Assembly (NCBI GenBank): GCA_006503535.1
Contig: QYRS01000009.1
Coordinates: 1,736,001 to 1,800,000 of the forward strand
Origin: Arthrinium phaeospermum
Taxonomy: Eukaryota > Ascomycota > Sordariomycetes > Amphisphaeriales > Apiosporaceae
Direction of reading: 5' to 3'
Length of the DNA: 64,000 nucleotides
Made by a program: the position numbers and the translations under genes. The notes beneath the pieces were generated by a model. It saw nothing but the letters and a program-made list of their open reading frames with translations, did not search any database and had not been told where the DNA came from. Below are positions 9,845 to 22,958 of this stretch, one piece after another. How positions within the stretch are numbered: the first letter of the stretch is position 1; every line of letters starts with the position of its first letter.

Positions 9845-11961
9845 ATGAGTCAAGTTTCCACTGCCCAGAACATAGTCCAACTTCGGGGCGGTCCCGGTGA
9901 GCTTCCTAGTGATGACGGGAGTGTATTGACGGGGTCGGAAGGCGGTACACGCCCATCCTTGCTCTGTAGATTCTGCGGGCATGATGAGCAACATGGGGCA
10001 CTAACGACGGCACTCGATCGACGATCTGGTCACAAGTACCGTAATTTTAAGGATGTGCGACAGTGGGCTTCCGAGGGATGCTGGCTGTGCCAGTGTGTTC
10101 TTTCAGCCACTCGGTTATGGGACGACGACTTCCCTGGAGAAGCAGAGAAGCTGAAACAGTTGATTATTCGCTTCGATAGTCAAAGATTCACGGTAAGGAG
10201 CCAGGCGAACCTTCCGGTCATCCAGATATACACCCCCATTGGTAAGCAGTTGATTCTTCCATACCCAGTGAGACCGACTTAGCTGATAGATAGGATAAAG
10301 AGGAGCCCCAAATCCATCGACTGATCGTCCCTGACAAGGAGCTTCCGCCAACGGCAGGGTCGCCGAGCACGCTCAACTTCATACAATACCAACTCAACAA
10401 CTGCATCCATTCACATGAACAATGCCGCGAAGACCTATCCAGGAGCTCCCAGGGGTTCACAAATTGGCCCAGTCGAATCTTGGAAATCCAACCCACCACA
10501 TGTCAGGTCCGACTTGTCGAATTCGAACCAGCGATGGTGCAGCGATATGTTGCAGTGAGCTACTGCTGGGGCCCAAAACACCCACATATAAAAGCAGAAG
10601 CCTCGAGCCTGAGTAGTCTCCGGCAGGGCATCAGCTGGTCTGACTTGCCCAAGACTCTGAGCGACGCCGTAACCCTGACTGCCAAGATCGGATATCGGTG
10701 GATTTGGATCGACGCCATGTGTATCATCCAGGATGATGAGCAGGACTGGCTCAGAGAAGCCGCCAAGATGAGCACCGTGTACAAGTATGCACTCGTAACC
10801 ATCATTACGAGCTCGGCTGCTTGCTGTAACGAAGGATTCCTTGACAAGGCACGAAAACCATATGTACACCTGGGCGAGGTAGCGGCTGGGCAAGACAAGT
10901 CCGTTGAACTGCGTGGGCGGGTTCTCTATGACTGGGGCCATCACCGAGGTGGCCCACAATCTCACGACAGCCACTATAACAGGTGGCTGGACCCCGTTGA
11001 CTACAGGGGTTGGACCTTGCAGGAGAGGGTGTTGTCTACTCGGTATCTGTGTTTCACCTCGGGCGAGGTACAGTTCAGCTGCCACGAGAGTAGGGCCTGT
11101 GAATGCGGTCAGCAGTTGTTCGGCGATATGTACGCTGCTACCGACCCAGAGGAGCAATGGTTTTCCACGGTGCAAGAGTACTCGCGTCGCAGCCTCACGA
11201 AACAGACTGACGTCACCGTGGCATTCAAAGGCATTCAACACACGACCGCCGCCAAGATAAATGGGGCGACCTGTGTATCCATGATCTGGCTGCAACCAGA
11301 GATGACTCCCTTCACAGCGAGAAGCCTGTTATGGTATAGATACGGTCATGAGGAGGTCCGGGCATACTTCCCAAAAGACCTGGGTGTACCGAGCTACTCC
11401 TGGACTTCGCTCAAGGGAGATTTCATACACTCGCCTGCGAATCAGTTCCAAGACGCGAAGTTTCCCACAAGATGCCTTGGCCTTGAACCTGAGAATACAA
11501 ATGACAAAAACCTGGATGGGACAAACATTAGACTGCTGGGGCCGCTGTATCCCGCAACGCTTGCTATCCCAGATCCCGGCGAGAGCATTCCCGACTTTAT
11601 TGCGAAAGTAGAGCTCCAGAACACCGACGGTCCCAGTGCAATGACCTGTTATCTTGACGGGCCTTTGCAGAGGCTACCAATAGCAGAGGCGCAGGGGGGA
11701 GGCTTTACCCTCGCAAGAGCCCCACACGAAACTCTGAAGGAATCGGAACTGGCAAGGACTTCGAACAAGATCGAGGAGACTCCGGTGTCTGTCCTACTTG
11801 TGACTATTAGAAGGGAAGGAGAAAGAGACGGCACAGGGCTTCTGCTTGCACGGTCTTTGGAATCGCCAGACGTCTACCAGCGCCTGGGAACTTTGTCTCT
11901 GGGAAATTTCAAGAACCTCCCTTTCCCTCGTACCCCGATGAAAGAAGTGCGTATCTGCTGA
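9845..11961 (+). CDS. HET-domain (heterokaryon incompatibility-type) protein
   Basis: Two exons (9845-10241, 10301-11961) give 685 residues. The HET domain begins at residue 214 with RYVAVSYCWG, continues through DLPKTLSDAVTLT, IGYRWIWIDAMCIIQDD and MSTVYKYALVTIITSSA, and ends near residue 365. WTLQERVLS and a downstream region rich in aromatic residues are typical of the family. HET-domain proteins trigger cell death after non-self recognition in fungi; most members of the large family have no tested function. The N-terminus has CRFCGHDE and CWLCQCVL, two cysteine pairs that could bind zinc. No NACHT, WD40 or other repeat domain is attached. The acceptor at 10299-10300 is the only nearby AG that keeps the frame. 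Role in incompatibility is inference. Confidence 0.93.
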
Positions 11962-12499
11962 ATATCTGCAATTTCTTCTGGATTTTCTGCGAAAGGAACA
12001 ACTTACGGCCTGAATTTAAGATTGTGCCAAGTTGTGGATGGCCATGGCTGTTCGAGACAACATCAGCTTCAATCAATTAGTAGCATTCTGGGTATCAAGA
12101 CAGGATATTGATTATATATCGAGAAATTCCATTGGCATTAACAGATTTTTTAAGATATATCAACAACGAAGCAATAATTATTGACATCAGATCAGAATAT
12201 GCCAGCATGTATCAATAAGATCGTCCAAGCAGGCGTGTTGATGGTGAGTGTAAGTGCCTGAAATCGAGGTGTGGGGATATGGGGTCGGCTTATGTCAGCA
12301 AACGAGACCACTCAAGCTACATACCTCCTAGAGCTAGAGACGTCACCTGCGGCCAAGGAGCACCCAGTTGCTCATCACAACAGCTACTGCATTCAAAGTC
12401 TAATCAAAATAATACTTGGTGGGCTCGTGCGTTGCCTACACAAGTGCGACAGTACCCTCCGAGATCTTTTTTCAGGAATGATGAGGTAACGGCAGAAAG
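11962..12499. other. Intergenic, HET gene to vps16
   Basis: An AT-rich tract at about 12060-12200 is probably the 3' region of the HET gene. The remainder is the vps16 promoter. No other gene is seen. Confidence 0.6.
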
Positions 12500-15368
12500 A
12501 TGGAAGCAGTTCATCCGACGGCAGGATGGGAGAAGGTCGGAGACCGCTTCTATCGCAAGACGCAGCTGTACACGGCCGTCTTTGACCAGGATCTGGATCT
12601 GGACAACTACATCGTTGCCGGAGCTCCCTATGGCGGCGCAATTGGTGAGTCTATCTTGAAAGCTCGTTTCCTTGGATTTTCCTTCATTTGCGACCACCTC
12701 AATTTATTTTATCTGCTTGAATGGTCCACGAATTGTTCTTTGGGCGCGGTCCCGAAATTCGTCGTTTCCAACCGCGGCCAACGCTCAAGACGCGACATAT
12801 CAATGCAACTTCCTTGATGCTGCCCCACCAACTCTTTGGCTCATGCCGGGCCATGATTTACTGATAGCTCTATAGCGATCTATCGGGATGAGCAGAAACT
12901 TCAGGCTTTCCGTGCAGCCAAGTCTAAGCCGAGCATAGACATCTACAGCTGCGCCGGCAAGCTTTTGAAAAGCATCGCGTGGGACAAAGGTTCCATCAAG
13001 GGTCTTGGCTGGTCTGAAGATGAGAAACTCCTCGTCGTGAGCTATGATGGAACTGTCCGCTGCTATCTCGATCTGCAGGGAGACTTCACCCAATTCTCTC
13101 TAGGCCAGGTGGCTGAAGACTTCGGGGTCCAATCATGCAAATTCTATGACACAGGCATGGTAGCGCTGCTATCAAACAATGCACTCATATCTGTCTCATC
13201 CTACGACGAGCCGCGGCCGAAGCAGTTGGCCTCGCCTCCCGAAGGTGACTGTCACGCCTGGACGATCATCTCGCCCAGCTATACACTGTCGCGGTCCGTG
13301 GAAGTCCTGCTGAGCATCGGTCAGACGATCTACGTGGTCGATGCGACCGAGTGCGAAGATAGGTTCCTTGATATAGGGCCATTTACACACATCAGCGTTT
13401 CGCCCAATGGCAAATTCGCTGCTCTCTATGCCGCAGATGGCAGGGCTCATGTCATTACCGCCGACTTTCAGAGCCGCCTAAGCGAGCATGACTCCAAATC
13501 CAGGATCCCTCCAAAGTATTTGCAATGGTGCGGTAACGACGCAGTCGTGATAGCTTGGGATGACGAGGTCAACGTTGTTGGTCCCCGAAACGCTGTGGCG
13601 CGATACTTCTACGATGGTAGAGTACACGTAATACCTGGTAAGTTAAAGTATTCACTTGACGCTTCTCCATTCTCCAAGCTTACAATGCATAGATCACGAT
13701 GGTGTTCGTTTGATAACCAACGACGTCTGCGACTTTATCCAAAGAGTCCCTGATATGAGTGAGGAGGTCTTCCGCTACGGAACAGAATCGCCTGCCTCGA
13801 TATTGTTGGATGCGGTGGAACAACTTGAGAACCAGTCGCCCAAGGCCGATGATGACATACAGCTCATCAGGGGTAATCTTGTCGAGGCAGTGGATACATG
13901 CGTTGCTGCCGCAGGGCAAGAATTCAACATCCACTGGCAAAAGCAGCTTCTCAAGGCTGCGTCTTTCGGAAAGTCCGTTCTTGATATCTACAACAGCGAT
14001 GACTTTGTCGACATGTGCGAGACATTGAGAGTACTGAACGCCGTGCGCTATTACGAGATCGGATTGCCATTGTCATACGAGCAGTATCAACGCTTGACCC
14101 CCGAGGGACTAATTCAGAGGCTGATTAACCGACACGAATATCTCCTCGCGCTGCGAGTTGCTGGCTATCTACGCTTACCCACAGACCGCATATATGTACA
14201 TTGGGCATCGGCGAAAGTACGTATGGGCTCTGAAGACGACGATTCAATCTGCCGGATGGTGGTTGAGAAGCTAGCTGGCAAGCCTGGCATCTCCTTCGAG
14301 GCCATTGCCCACGCAGCATATGACGAAGGCCGAGGTCGCCTGGCCACAGAATTACTGAACCACGAGCCGCGGGCTGGCCGCCAGGTACCACTTCTCCTTA
14401 GCATGGAAGAAGATGAGATCGCATTAGATAAGGCCATCGAGAGCGGCGACTCCGATCTGATGTTTTTCGTTCTTCTCCACCTCAAGAAGAAGCTCCCGCT
14501 GGCCTCATTCTTCCGGGTCATCAACGCGCGCCCGGCCGCCACGGCCCTCGTTGAGTCGTCCGCGGCGCTCGAGGGCGACAACGCCTTGCTCAAGGACCTG
14601 TACTACCAGGACGACCGCCGCGTGGACGGCGCTGGCGTATTTGTGCGCGAAGCGCTGCATCAGCCCGACGCGCGAACCTCGGGCGACAAGCTGGCTCTCG
14701 CAGCCAAGCTCATGGCCGATTCTCGAGAAAACGCGTTCGAGCTCGGGGCGCTCAAGGAGGCCGCGAACTTGCTGCGGATGCAAGAAACCTTTGATCGCGA
14801 TTTCTCCGATACATTTACCGGGCTCAGCGTCAACGAGACGCTCTTCAAACTCATTCGCCTGGGATATCACAACAAGGCCAAGAAGATACAGAGTGAATTC
14901 AAGGTGCCCGAGAAGGTTGCTTGGTGGATTCGGTAAGTTGATATCCCTTTCTCTCCCCTGTTCTTTTCCCACCTGATCGACTCCGGTGATACGTCGAGAG
15001 AAGACCATCGTTTACTGACCCAAAGTTCGTCCAGACTTCGAGCCCTTGTAGCCAAGAGAGATTGGGGCGAGGTCGAGGAGATATCCAAGAGCCGGAAGAG
15101 CCCCATCGGCTGGGAGCCGTTCTTCAACCAGACCCTGCAAGCCGGCAACCAGCGCCTTGCTGCCGTCTTTATCCCAAAGTGCACCAACTTGGAACAGGGC
15201 GCTACTATCACCATGTACGAGAAGTGCGGCATGCGCGTCAAGGCCGCCGAGGAGGCGGTCAAGATCCGCGACGCCGAGGCCTGGGCGCGGTTGCTCGAGG
15301 CTGCGGGCAAGACGACCATAGAGGGCAGAGAGATCGAGAGAGTGGGCGCTACTGTGTTTAAGAAATAA
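12500..15368 (+). CDS. vps16: Vps16, core subunit of HOPS and CORVET tethering complexes
   Basis: Four exons (12500-12644, 12876-13637, 13693-14932, 15035-15368) give 826 residues, the normal length of fungal Vps16. The N-terminal domain starts WEKVGDRFYRK and runs as a beta-propeller-like region to about residue 400, with IDIYSCAGKLLKSIAWDKG and IKGLGWSEDEKLLVV. The helical C-terminal domain contains RVAGYLRLPTDRIYVHWA, FEAIAHAAYDEGRG and KVAWWIRLRALVAKRDW. Vps16 binds Vps33 and is needed for fusion of endosomes and autophagosomes with the vacuole. Introns are 231, 55 and 102 nt; every junction restores a conserved sequence. The gene is convergent with the eIF4B homologue downstream. Very high confidence. 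Confidence 0.97.
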
Positions 15369-16370
15369 GGACAAGGTATACTAGCTAGCTATGTATCACG
15401 TTCTCATCGTATCAAGAAGGACCATTATCGTATCAGAGAATACAACACGGATTTGGGAAAGAATTTGTGTAAACTTACTGTATCTTGACACTTGCCTAGT
15501 CTCCCGTCCTGTCTGACCCCTTGAATCAGTTTCGCATGGGCACCACCACATTACATGTACACACGAAGTCAGAGGGTTTATTTTTATAACTTTTTTCATT
15601 CTTAGCTTCATCTACTATTACTACTGCCACTTTGTAGCTGTCCCCCGTTTTTTGTGTTCACCATCCGTAGATTTCTATACCATATCGCTTCCCCCCTGGT
15701 TCTCGGTTCCCCCGGCTGTGCTTTTTTTGTATGCCAAACACCGCGCATACACTCGCTCACTGCCTGTAAAGCGCGCTAAACTGGGGAAGGAGAGAGGAAA
15801 AACTCATGAAGAAGCAGCAAGCAGACCGAAGAAGAGATGGGAGAGAGACAAGCGGTATCATCGGGTAATATGTCATGGATGAAAAACAAGAGACCATGCA
15901 TGCCAAGTAAACGAACCCCCCACCAGCCTCGAAACAAGTTGAGGCACCGTAAAAGAGAATGCACTTTCTCCCAACATCATGACCGTAGTGTGCTGACACA
16001 CACATCATAATACCCCAGCACCGTCAAAAGGCGTAATGACATGACCATGAATCGTGGAAGTCGTACGTGAGCAGCGTCGTCATAACGCGAGAGTGGAGAT
16101 GGGAGAAAGTTGTTAGAAACAAGGAGAAGCGGGAGAGAACCAGTGGTGACGATGTGCGACGGGCAGAGTGAAGTAATAGTGTTAAGTGCTCAATTTTTCG
16201 TCACCAAACCAGAGTGGTACGGTGTCCTCTATCATGGGAGCGCCCCTGAAAACCCACCCGGACCGTTTTGTGGAGGACCTGCGCAAAAAAAGACCTGAAC
16301 TTTTGTACATGGTGAAAGAGGCTACGCCAACCGCCAACAACCATCGCAGGGCCAATCGTCAATCATCATC
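15369..16370. other. Convergent 3' region between vps16 and the eIF4B homologue
   Basis: About 1 kb separates two genes that end toward each other. It should contain both 3' untranslated regions and polyadenylation signals. Open frames here are short and unsupported. Confidence 0.6.
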
Positions 16371-18821
16371 TTAAACTCGTGTGGGACCACGGCGACCCTT
16401 CGCCGGAACAGTGGTCCAGCCCTCGGGGTCCTGAGGAGCAGCGGGGGCATCCTCAGTGATGGGGGTTGCCGGGACAGACTGCTGTCCACTCTGGGAACCG
16501 CCATTGGAGCGGGGGCCTCTGGGCTCCCTGGGTTCTCTGGGCTCTCTAGCTTCGCCATAGCCACCGCGGCCACGGCCACCACGTCCTCGCGTCTCACCAC
16601 GTCCTCGAGGAGCGTTCTGGTAAGCACCACCTCGGCCTCCACGTGCCTCGCCCGGTGCGCTACGCCAGCTTCCACCTTCTGTGCCTCTAGCCTTGGGCGC
16701 CGGAGCCTGCTCCCTGGGTCGTGCGGGTGCGGCCTGTTCACCAGCAGTTCCATTCTGTGCCTCCTTGGGTTGCTCGGTCGTCTCAGTTGCCTCGGCCTCG
16801 GTCTTTTCGGCAGCGGCGGGGGCAGCCTCCTTCTCAGCTTCGGCAGCAGCGGCCTTCTCGGCAGACTCCTTGGCGGCGGCCTCCTTTGCGAGGCGGCGAT
16901 CTTCCTTGGCCTTCTCGTCGGCTTCTTTCTTCTCCTTAGCAGCTTGCTCCTTCTTCTCAGCAATCTCACGTTCTTTCGCAGCCGTATCAATAGGACGAGC
17001 GGCGCCGAACGGGTTCGCCTTAGGGTCTGTAGCAGAGCCAAGCGGGGGTGATGTTACACCGGGAGCCTCAGAGACTGTACGCTTCGCAAGGTTGAGCTTT
17101 GGCCGACCAACGGGAGCCGGGGCAGCAGCCGGTCCAGCCGGCGAGGATGGAGCCTCGGATCCATGTTGGGACTGCTCAGGAGACTTGTGGTCCGGTTTCA
17201 TGTGGGTGCGCCACTGGTTGTCGAGCTCAGCAGCAGTGGGTGTGCGCTCTGGGCGGTCAGGACGCTCAGGTCTCTCGGAGAACTCACGGCGGGGAGGTCG
17301 CGAGCCCTCAGCAGCACGACCCTCACCCCAGGTAGCAGGAGATGCGCGGCGCTCCTTGTTGAAAGAATCGGTGCGGTTGGCGTCAGGCGCACGGGCACGG
17401 CTGCTTCCACGCGACTCGGAGCGCTCTGCCTGGGGCAGAGGCGAAAGGGGGCCCCTCCGCTCCCAGCTCAGGTTGGAGAAATCACGGCTGGGCTTGGCCT
17501 CATCACCGAAACCACCGGCATCTCGCATAGGTCCACGACGCTCGCGCGCCTCGCCGAAGTCGTTGCGGCGCTCGTTGGAGCGGCCGGGAGCGTCAGCCAG
17601 GGGTCCTTTGCGCTCCCAGCTTGAGAGATCCCGAGCCTCGCCGCCGCCACCCATACGGTCACTGTTCTTGGCTGTAGGCGCATTAGCATATGTGGACAGG
17701 TTCTGTCATTGAGGAAGAAAATACTTACGAGGATCAGCGATCTTGATTCGAATGTTGCGTCCCTGGAAGGACTCGCCGTCCAGAGTCAAAGCCTTCTTGA
17801 GACCCTCGACATCCTTGAACTCAGCGTAGGCGAAACCCTTAGGGCGCATGAGTTCCCTGTCCTCGATGATACGGACGCTGCTCAAATCGCAGCCCTCGAA
17901 AAACTCGGAGACTGTCTCGTTCGTAGCCTCGTACGAGAGGTTGCCCAGGTGAGCAGTGTACGGCGGCTTAGTGGGAAGTTCCGTCGGGTACGAGTCGCGC
18001 TCGCGGACAGAAAAGCCTGTTCAGAAAAAAAGAACCATTAGTTTACTTGTCGGCGGTATGTTAAAATCGAGACTGGATACATACCACGGTCGGCGTAGCT
18101 GCTGGTGCTGCCATAGCCAGAGTAGGCAGCGCGGGCGGGGGCAGGCAGGGGTTGAGAGCCTGAAATTGAATTTAGCAACGAATATTCATGTGATATACGA
18201 TCAGTGATTGGTCGCTTACCGAAGGAGTCCTCAACTTCATCAGCCCATGAGCCACCATATTCTATAGACCATGTCAGTAAACAAATCCTAATTTATTGTC
18301 GAGAATCCCAGTGCGCCTTTGCGGTGTTGAATCGGTCGTAGCGTGTCCCACCGCAAATCGGCGATGGGTGGTGTATGGAGGGGTGGTGGGTGATGATTTC
18401 GACGTACTATCTTCATTCAAGAAGGCCCCGAGGGACATGGTCTTCTGCTCCTTCTTCTTGGGAGCTGCGAGGAAAACATGTTAGCGACGATCACAGACAG
18501 CTTTTTTTTTTTTCATCCAAAAATTCAAGAGGTTGGGATCTCCGTGCAGGCAAACGACAACGCCCGTCCAGTTCTTGTCTCTCTGCCAGTGCAAGCAAGA
18601 GAAGCAGGCGACAGAGGTTTGGGATAGTTGACGGAGTATGCAGATGCACAGTCGCCGACAGCAGATGACAAGATGCCAGCATGCCATAGGGGGTCGGTGA
18701 CATGGTGCCTGCAGTCGGCGACGACAAGAGGACTCGGCAGAGGGCGACAGGAGAGATGCGCCAGGCAGGCAGTGTGGGCAGTGGGCAGTGGGGGAGAAGA
18801 CAAGAGCGGCTACATACCCAT
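16371..18821 (-). CDS. tif3: Translation initiation factor eIF4B homologue (Tif3/Sce3 type)
   Basis: Six coding exons on the minus strand (18818-18821, 18408-18464, 18220-18261, 18085-18159, 17729-18016, 16371-17671) encode 588 residues. The protein starts MAPKKKEQKTMSLGAFL, has a GGSWADEVED box, then an RRM (about residues 68-154; RNP-like LGNLSYEA and GFAYAEF). Repeated WERKGPL/WERRGPL elements, an Ala/Glu/Lys-rich helical segment and an RGG-rich tail follow. This is the eIF4B layout; the factor stimulates eIF4A helicase and helps recruit the small ribosomal subunit. The first coding exon is only ATGG, followed by a 353-nt intron starting GTATGT. It is inferred because it rebuilds the conserved MAPKKKEQ start. 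If transcription began later, the internal Met in KTMSLG could serve as the start. Confidence 0.92.
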
Positions 18822-20093
18822 GATTGCGGTTGGTAAAGAAGACGCGCGACGATATCACGAATCGCAGCGCGTTGTTTTTTGGTAGTCGTGAGGGTGGTTG
18901 CGGGGTTGTATGGTCGGAAGAGATGTGTGGAGGGTTTGTCTCTTTCGATGTCGTCGTTCAAGAGGCTTTTTTTCCCTAATGTACGATTTGTGACTGACCT
19001 TGGCCAGGGAATGGAGATAGGTTAGAGAGCCTGGACTCCGACTTGAATTGGGATTTGGTTTGGTGTGGTTTGTCTTTGGTGGGTCTGTCCAAAAAATACT
19101 GAAATCCAGCAATTATGAGCCAATTGGAACCCCGCGATTCACTGCGCAGAAAAAAAGTTAGGCAGGTAACGCACTGTAACAATCGATTAGAGAACTGCTG
19201 GAAGACACAATCAGCGTCATTAATCCCGTTACAGCACATTCCTTGCCCGTTTAGCATTCACAGCTAGGTTTTCTTGATTGGTGTATTTTTATTTGAAAGA
19301 TGCACAGCCGGTCTGCCGATACCCATCCTATATAGCCTGTTCATACCCCTCAATCGTCATTATACATGTGCGTTATCATATCAAATGAATTATAGCGAAA
19401 AAGGTCGCGAAGCTGGGTGAAGCATCATGAATTGAGCTGTGATCTATTTCGGCGATCCAGCACAAGGTTGATGTTCACTCTGCAATAGGCTGTAATTGTC
19501 CATGCCCTTCTTTGAGGCTCCCGTCTCTTTGCACTAAAAGTATCGGAGAAGCCCTAGGTACATACAGGCTGTCAGTTCGCAGAGTTTTTATCACATCATG
19601 GTAAGACAGTGGCCGCACACAACCTCCCACTTCCTGGTGGTCGCGGGTAGACCCTTAGGTTTTCGATGTATCCTGGTACTTTCTACGTTGAGAACGGAGG
19701 TGGGGTTCATTAAGCCGTACTGGGCTTAGCGTTCTCAAGCTCCAGCTCTAGTAGGTGGCTCGTGCAGGGGTTCGCCAGAGAACCTCACCCACCGACGATG
19801 CCAAGCACCAATTCCATCATGGGCTTTTCAACCACAATCTTCATCTTGCATCTGCCTTGTCTGCTGTGGCAGCTGCGTCGATAGCCTGTCTCTCATTGGA
19901 TCTCGAATCGTACCTGCAGCATCATATTCGTTCATTGGCTTCCGAGCCTGGATTCTTCAAGTGTTGGGGGCGGTATTGAGAAACGAACCTTTGATCCTCG
20001 AGGGGGCTCTAGTCGCTGAAGCTTTTTCTTCCTTGTGCCACCATTGGCTATATCTTGCCTATACAAATCTACTAGTTTCTCCTATACCTTATC
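18822..20093. other. Divergent promoter region, eIF4B homologue and Tim17-like gene
   Basis: No coding gene is recognised in these 1.27 kb. The end nearest 20093 is pyrimidine-rich, consistent with a leader for the gene at 20094. The left end should hold the 5' leader of the eIF4B homologue. Confidence 0.6.
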
Positions 20094-20943
20094 ATGTCTC
20101 CAGCAACTCCATCCTCGGGTCAACGGCCCCCCAACCCCACGGGGGATGAGATGCCCACCCGAGATGAGCTCTTCGATATCGGCACCAAATCACTGCAGAC
20201 CGGTGCCTTAACGGGTGTCCTGGGCGCTGCCTTTGGAGCCGGCTCGGGTATTATGCGCGCAGCTCCCCCTGGTCTGTTTGCACTGATAGCCGGTATTCAG
20301 TGGTTTGCTCTAGGATCTAGTTTCATGGGTAAGCAACCAAAATCGCAATTCAATAAGATGCCACCTCGTTCTAACACTCTCACAAGCTTCCAGGAGTCTT
20401 CTCTGGCACGCCTGGGGAGGCGAAGACCACTTGACTTCGTCGGATAAGGTCAAGGCAGGTGCTGGTGCTGGTGCAGTGTCTGGTATGATAGGAGGCATGG
20501 CCCGTAAGTTCATGATTGTTGCGCCTCTGCCCTACTCTGCAATGTCTTAACTCTGTGTTGTAGGTGGCCCCAGGAATATCTTGCCAGGTATTCTTTTCTT
20601 TTCCACTCTGGCCGGTGGTGCCACGTACGTGTCTCAAAAGCTCCAGAGCAGTGAGCCGAAGGAGAAAAAGAGCATCATGGCCTCAAAATGGAGTCCCATG
20701 AGGCAAATATCGGACCAAGAGTACGAGAAGATTCTCGAAGACAAAATGCTCCGCATAGACGCCGAGCTTTCCATCATAAACGACAACATTGCCGCGCTGA
20801 AGGGACAGTCTTCACCGGACAGTAGCAAACCCGCATCAGAATCTGGCAAGACTGTCCTGCCGGCACCTGGCACCCAGACCACAGAGAAAAGCACAGAGAA
20901 AGCGAGGCCAAGATGGTTTTCATGGGGAGGCAGATCTTCATAA
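20094..20943 (+). CDS. Tim17/22/23-like membrane protein, probably mitochondrial
   Basis: Three exons (20094-20328, 20387-20503, 20564-20943) give 243 residues. The middle is a series of glycine- and alanine-rich membrane segments (TGALTGVLGAAFGAGSGIM, GLFALIAGIQWFALGSSF, KAGAGAGAVSGMIGGMA, LPGILFFSTLAGG), the pattern of the Tim17/Tim22/Tim23 superfamily. The C-terminal third is soluble and charged with a probable coiled segment (KILEDKMLRIDAELSIINDNI). No cleavable presequence is obvious, as usual in this family. The acceptor of intron 1 is CACAAG at 20385-20386, chosen because the stronger-looking CCAG six bases on puts a stop in frame. A conserved fungal protein of this type exists, but I cannot assign a specific translocase or assembly role. 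Confidence 0.7.
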
Positions 20944-22958
20944 CACCAACTACCAATTCGAACGCCATGTGCTTTGGCGAAACACGAATCTCGAAAGCTC
21001 ATGGTTCGGTGAGATATTTCAAGATCTTGGGCTCCGACCGTAGAAGACAGTAGTGTCTGGGCTCTGAGGGGGCATCCCCTACTGCGTGTAGCTCGGGTAG
21101 GATCGTGTAATACAAAACCAAATTTACGATGACAATCATTATATATACTTGGAGTGGCACGGCCTCTCGTGATTCGGACTGGTGAATGGGATCGTACCTA
21201 TTTCTCTTCTCATAGGGGTATTACGTTCCCATTCTTCATAATATATAGAGTATGGCCTGATTGCCAGGTAACTATGGATATCCCCTTGATACTGATGGCC
21301 CCTTATTGCGCCATCAATAGTTTTCAAGGCAATCAGGTAAAGTTACAAGATTGAAGCCCACCCCAAACAATAATGGTGGATAGGAACCAGGACTAGATCC
21401 AGCTGGTGAATGTCGTTGGAGTCCTTGCTAGAGACTATTGTGGCCCTCAAATCTGATATCACTCCAAACAACCAGCCCAGTTTGCCAAGGCCATAACCTG
21501 CAGCACACGGGCTGACTCACTTGAGATAGGAGTGGCCATTCCCTATTCCACTGCAACCTGTGTACTATCAAGGTCACAGAAGTGAGCCAAGAAGCATCTC
21601 ATGCATGCCTGGTCTTCCGGGACTGCGAGGCCACGTGGATGGATGGATGACTGGATAGGTCTCACTTCACATACGCTCCAGGAGGCCGGAGCAGCCCTCC
21701 CGCTCACTCGACGATAAACAAAACCATAACAACCATAGTATCCACGGCCACATGGTTTGTATGCAAATATTATATCAATCATACGTAAAATTGGGGAAAG
21801 GCCAGCAATGATCACAAACGGGACCCGGCCCTTCCAATATCCCCCGCCGATCCGCGTCGGGTCCGAAGTCAAAGGAGATATGACCCGCTCGTCCATTCGG
21901 TCCGGATGGGTGAGCATGCCTCCATCAGGCCCCCTTTGCTTGGGTGGAACTGCAGGAGCGAGAGACAACGCATGGCCCAACCAGTCGGTCGGCGCCGCAA
22001 CCAGCCAACAGTCAGTCGTACGAGGGTATGACTTGACTAACATATTATGCCTGCACGCATTTGCGGCAAAGCAGTTGGTCAGCGTAAAGTAAAGGGAGCA
22101 AACAGGCCATTAGGTCTCCATGACATTTTGCTCTTCCACAAGGAATGAAATTCCGGCCTTTTGGGCATAATGTGTTCTGGGCATCTTGCGCGTGAGCAGG
22201 AGCCAGATCACGGAAGCTGCTTACGTCTCCGGTATTAAGTACGGAGGGCAATCGCAGTAACCTCCATCACCTTTTCTTGGGCGGGACTTTTGAGATCCGG
22301 GAAGGCACCCGGAGGCACAGATTGGTTACTGGGCCACGCAGGGTCTGCAAATGAAAATAGTGATGCGCGGTGCAATCTCCAAATTACATTTTGGGATTGA
22401 TGTTTGGGGGCATTACCAGGCTCGGGCTCTTCGAAGGAAGATGTACGCACATGCACACCCACAATACCTGTAATGTATTCCCTAGAGAGCTAGCATCTTC
22501 AGTACTCTTAGCTCAAATTTTGCTTTCACTTGCTCGTATAGCTCAAGGCCTTGATATTTCATTTTCCAAGTTGAGAGCGGTGAATCAAATGACGGAGGGT
22601 CTGGGGTACGTGCATCTCGTGGGGAGGAGTGTGTGAGCAGGGTCCAGGGCATCTTTTCAACAGTAAGAAAAAGGCATAATATCACTCAAATGTAGTAATT
22701 GACGTACGCCCCATTGCTAGGTGTGACCTGACTACCAACCAAAATACATACTCCATCATGGGCTAAAACCGAGGGATATCATCTATAAACGAACAGGGTA
22801 TTCTTTGCGGACAGCCAAACCAAAAAGGAAAATAACCGGACACTATTAACATGAAGTAGAAGTATTACGTGACACCAACATTAATTACCCAACCTTTCCC
22901 AACTTTTATTCTTTCCGCTACCCCCAGGGTAGGGTAAGTAAGCAAAGAAGGACATCGC
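20944..22958. other. Convergent intergenic region, about 2 kb
   Basis: It lies between the 3' ends of the Tim17-like gene and the FAD monooxygenase. AT-rich patches occur near 21130-21250 and 22680-22920. A 166-codon minus-strand open frame at 21543-22043 has no family resemblance and no supporting context. No gene is called. Confidence 0.6.

Noticed and set aside
10435..11295. A 286-codon minus-strand frame opposite the HET gene
   Set aside because: No family resemblance, and it is fully covered by the HET domain on the plus strand.
16681..17712. A 343-codon plus-strand open frame
   Set aside because: It is antisense to the long last exon of the eIF4B homologue; its Ala/Gly/Ser bias is explained by the opposite strand's codons.
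21543..22043. A 166-codon minus-strand open frame in a gap
   Set aside because: No recognisable domain, atypical composition and no splice partners; an open frame of this length can occur by chance.
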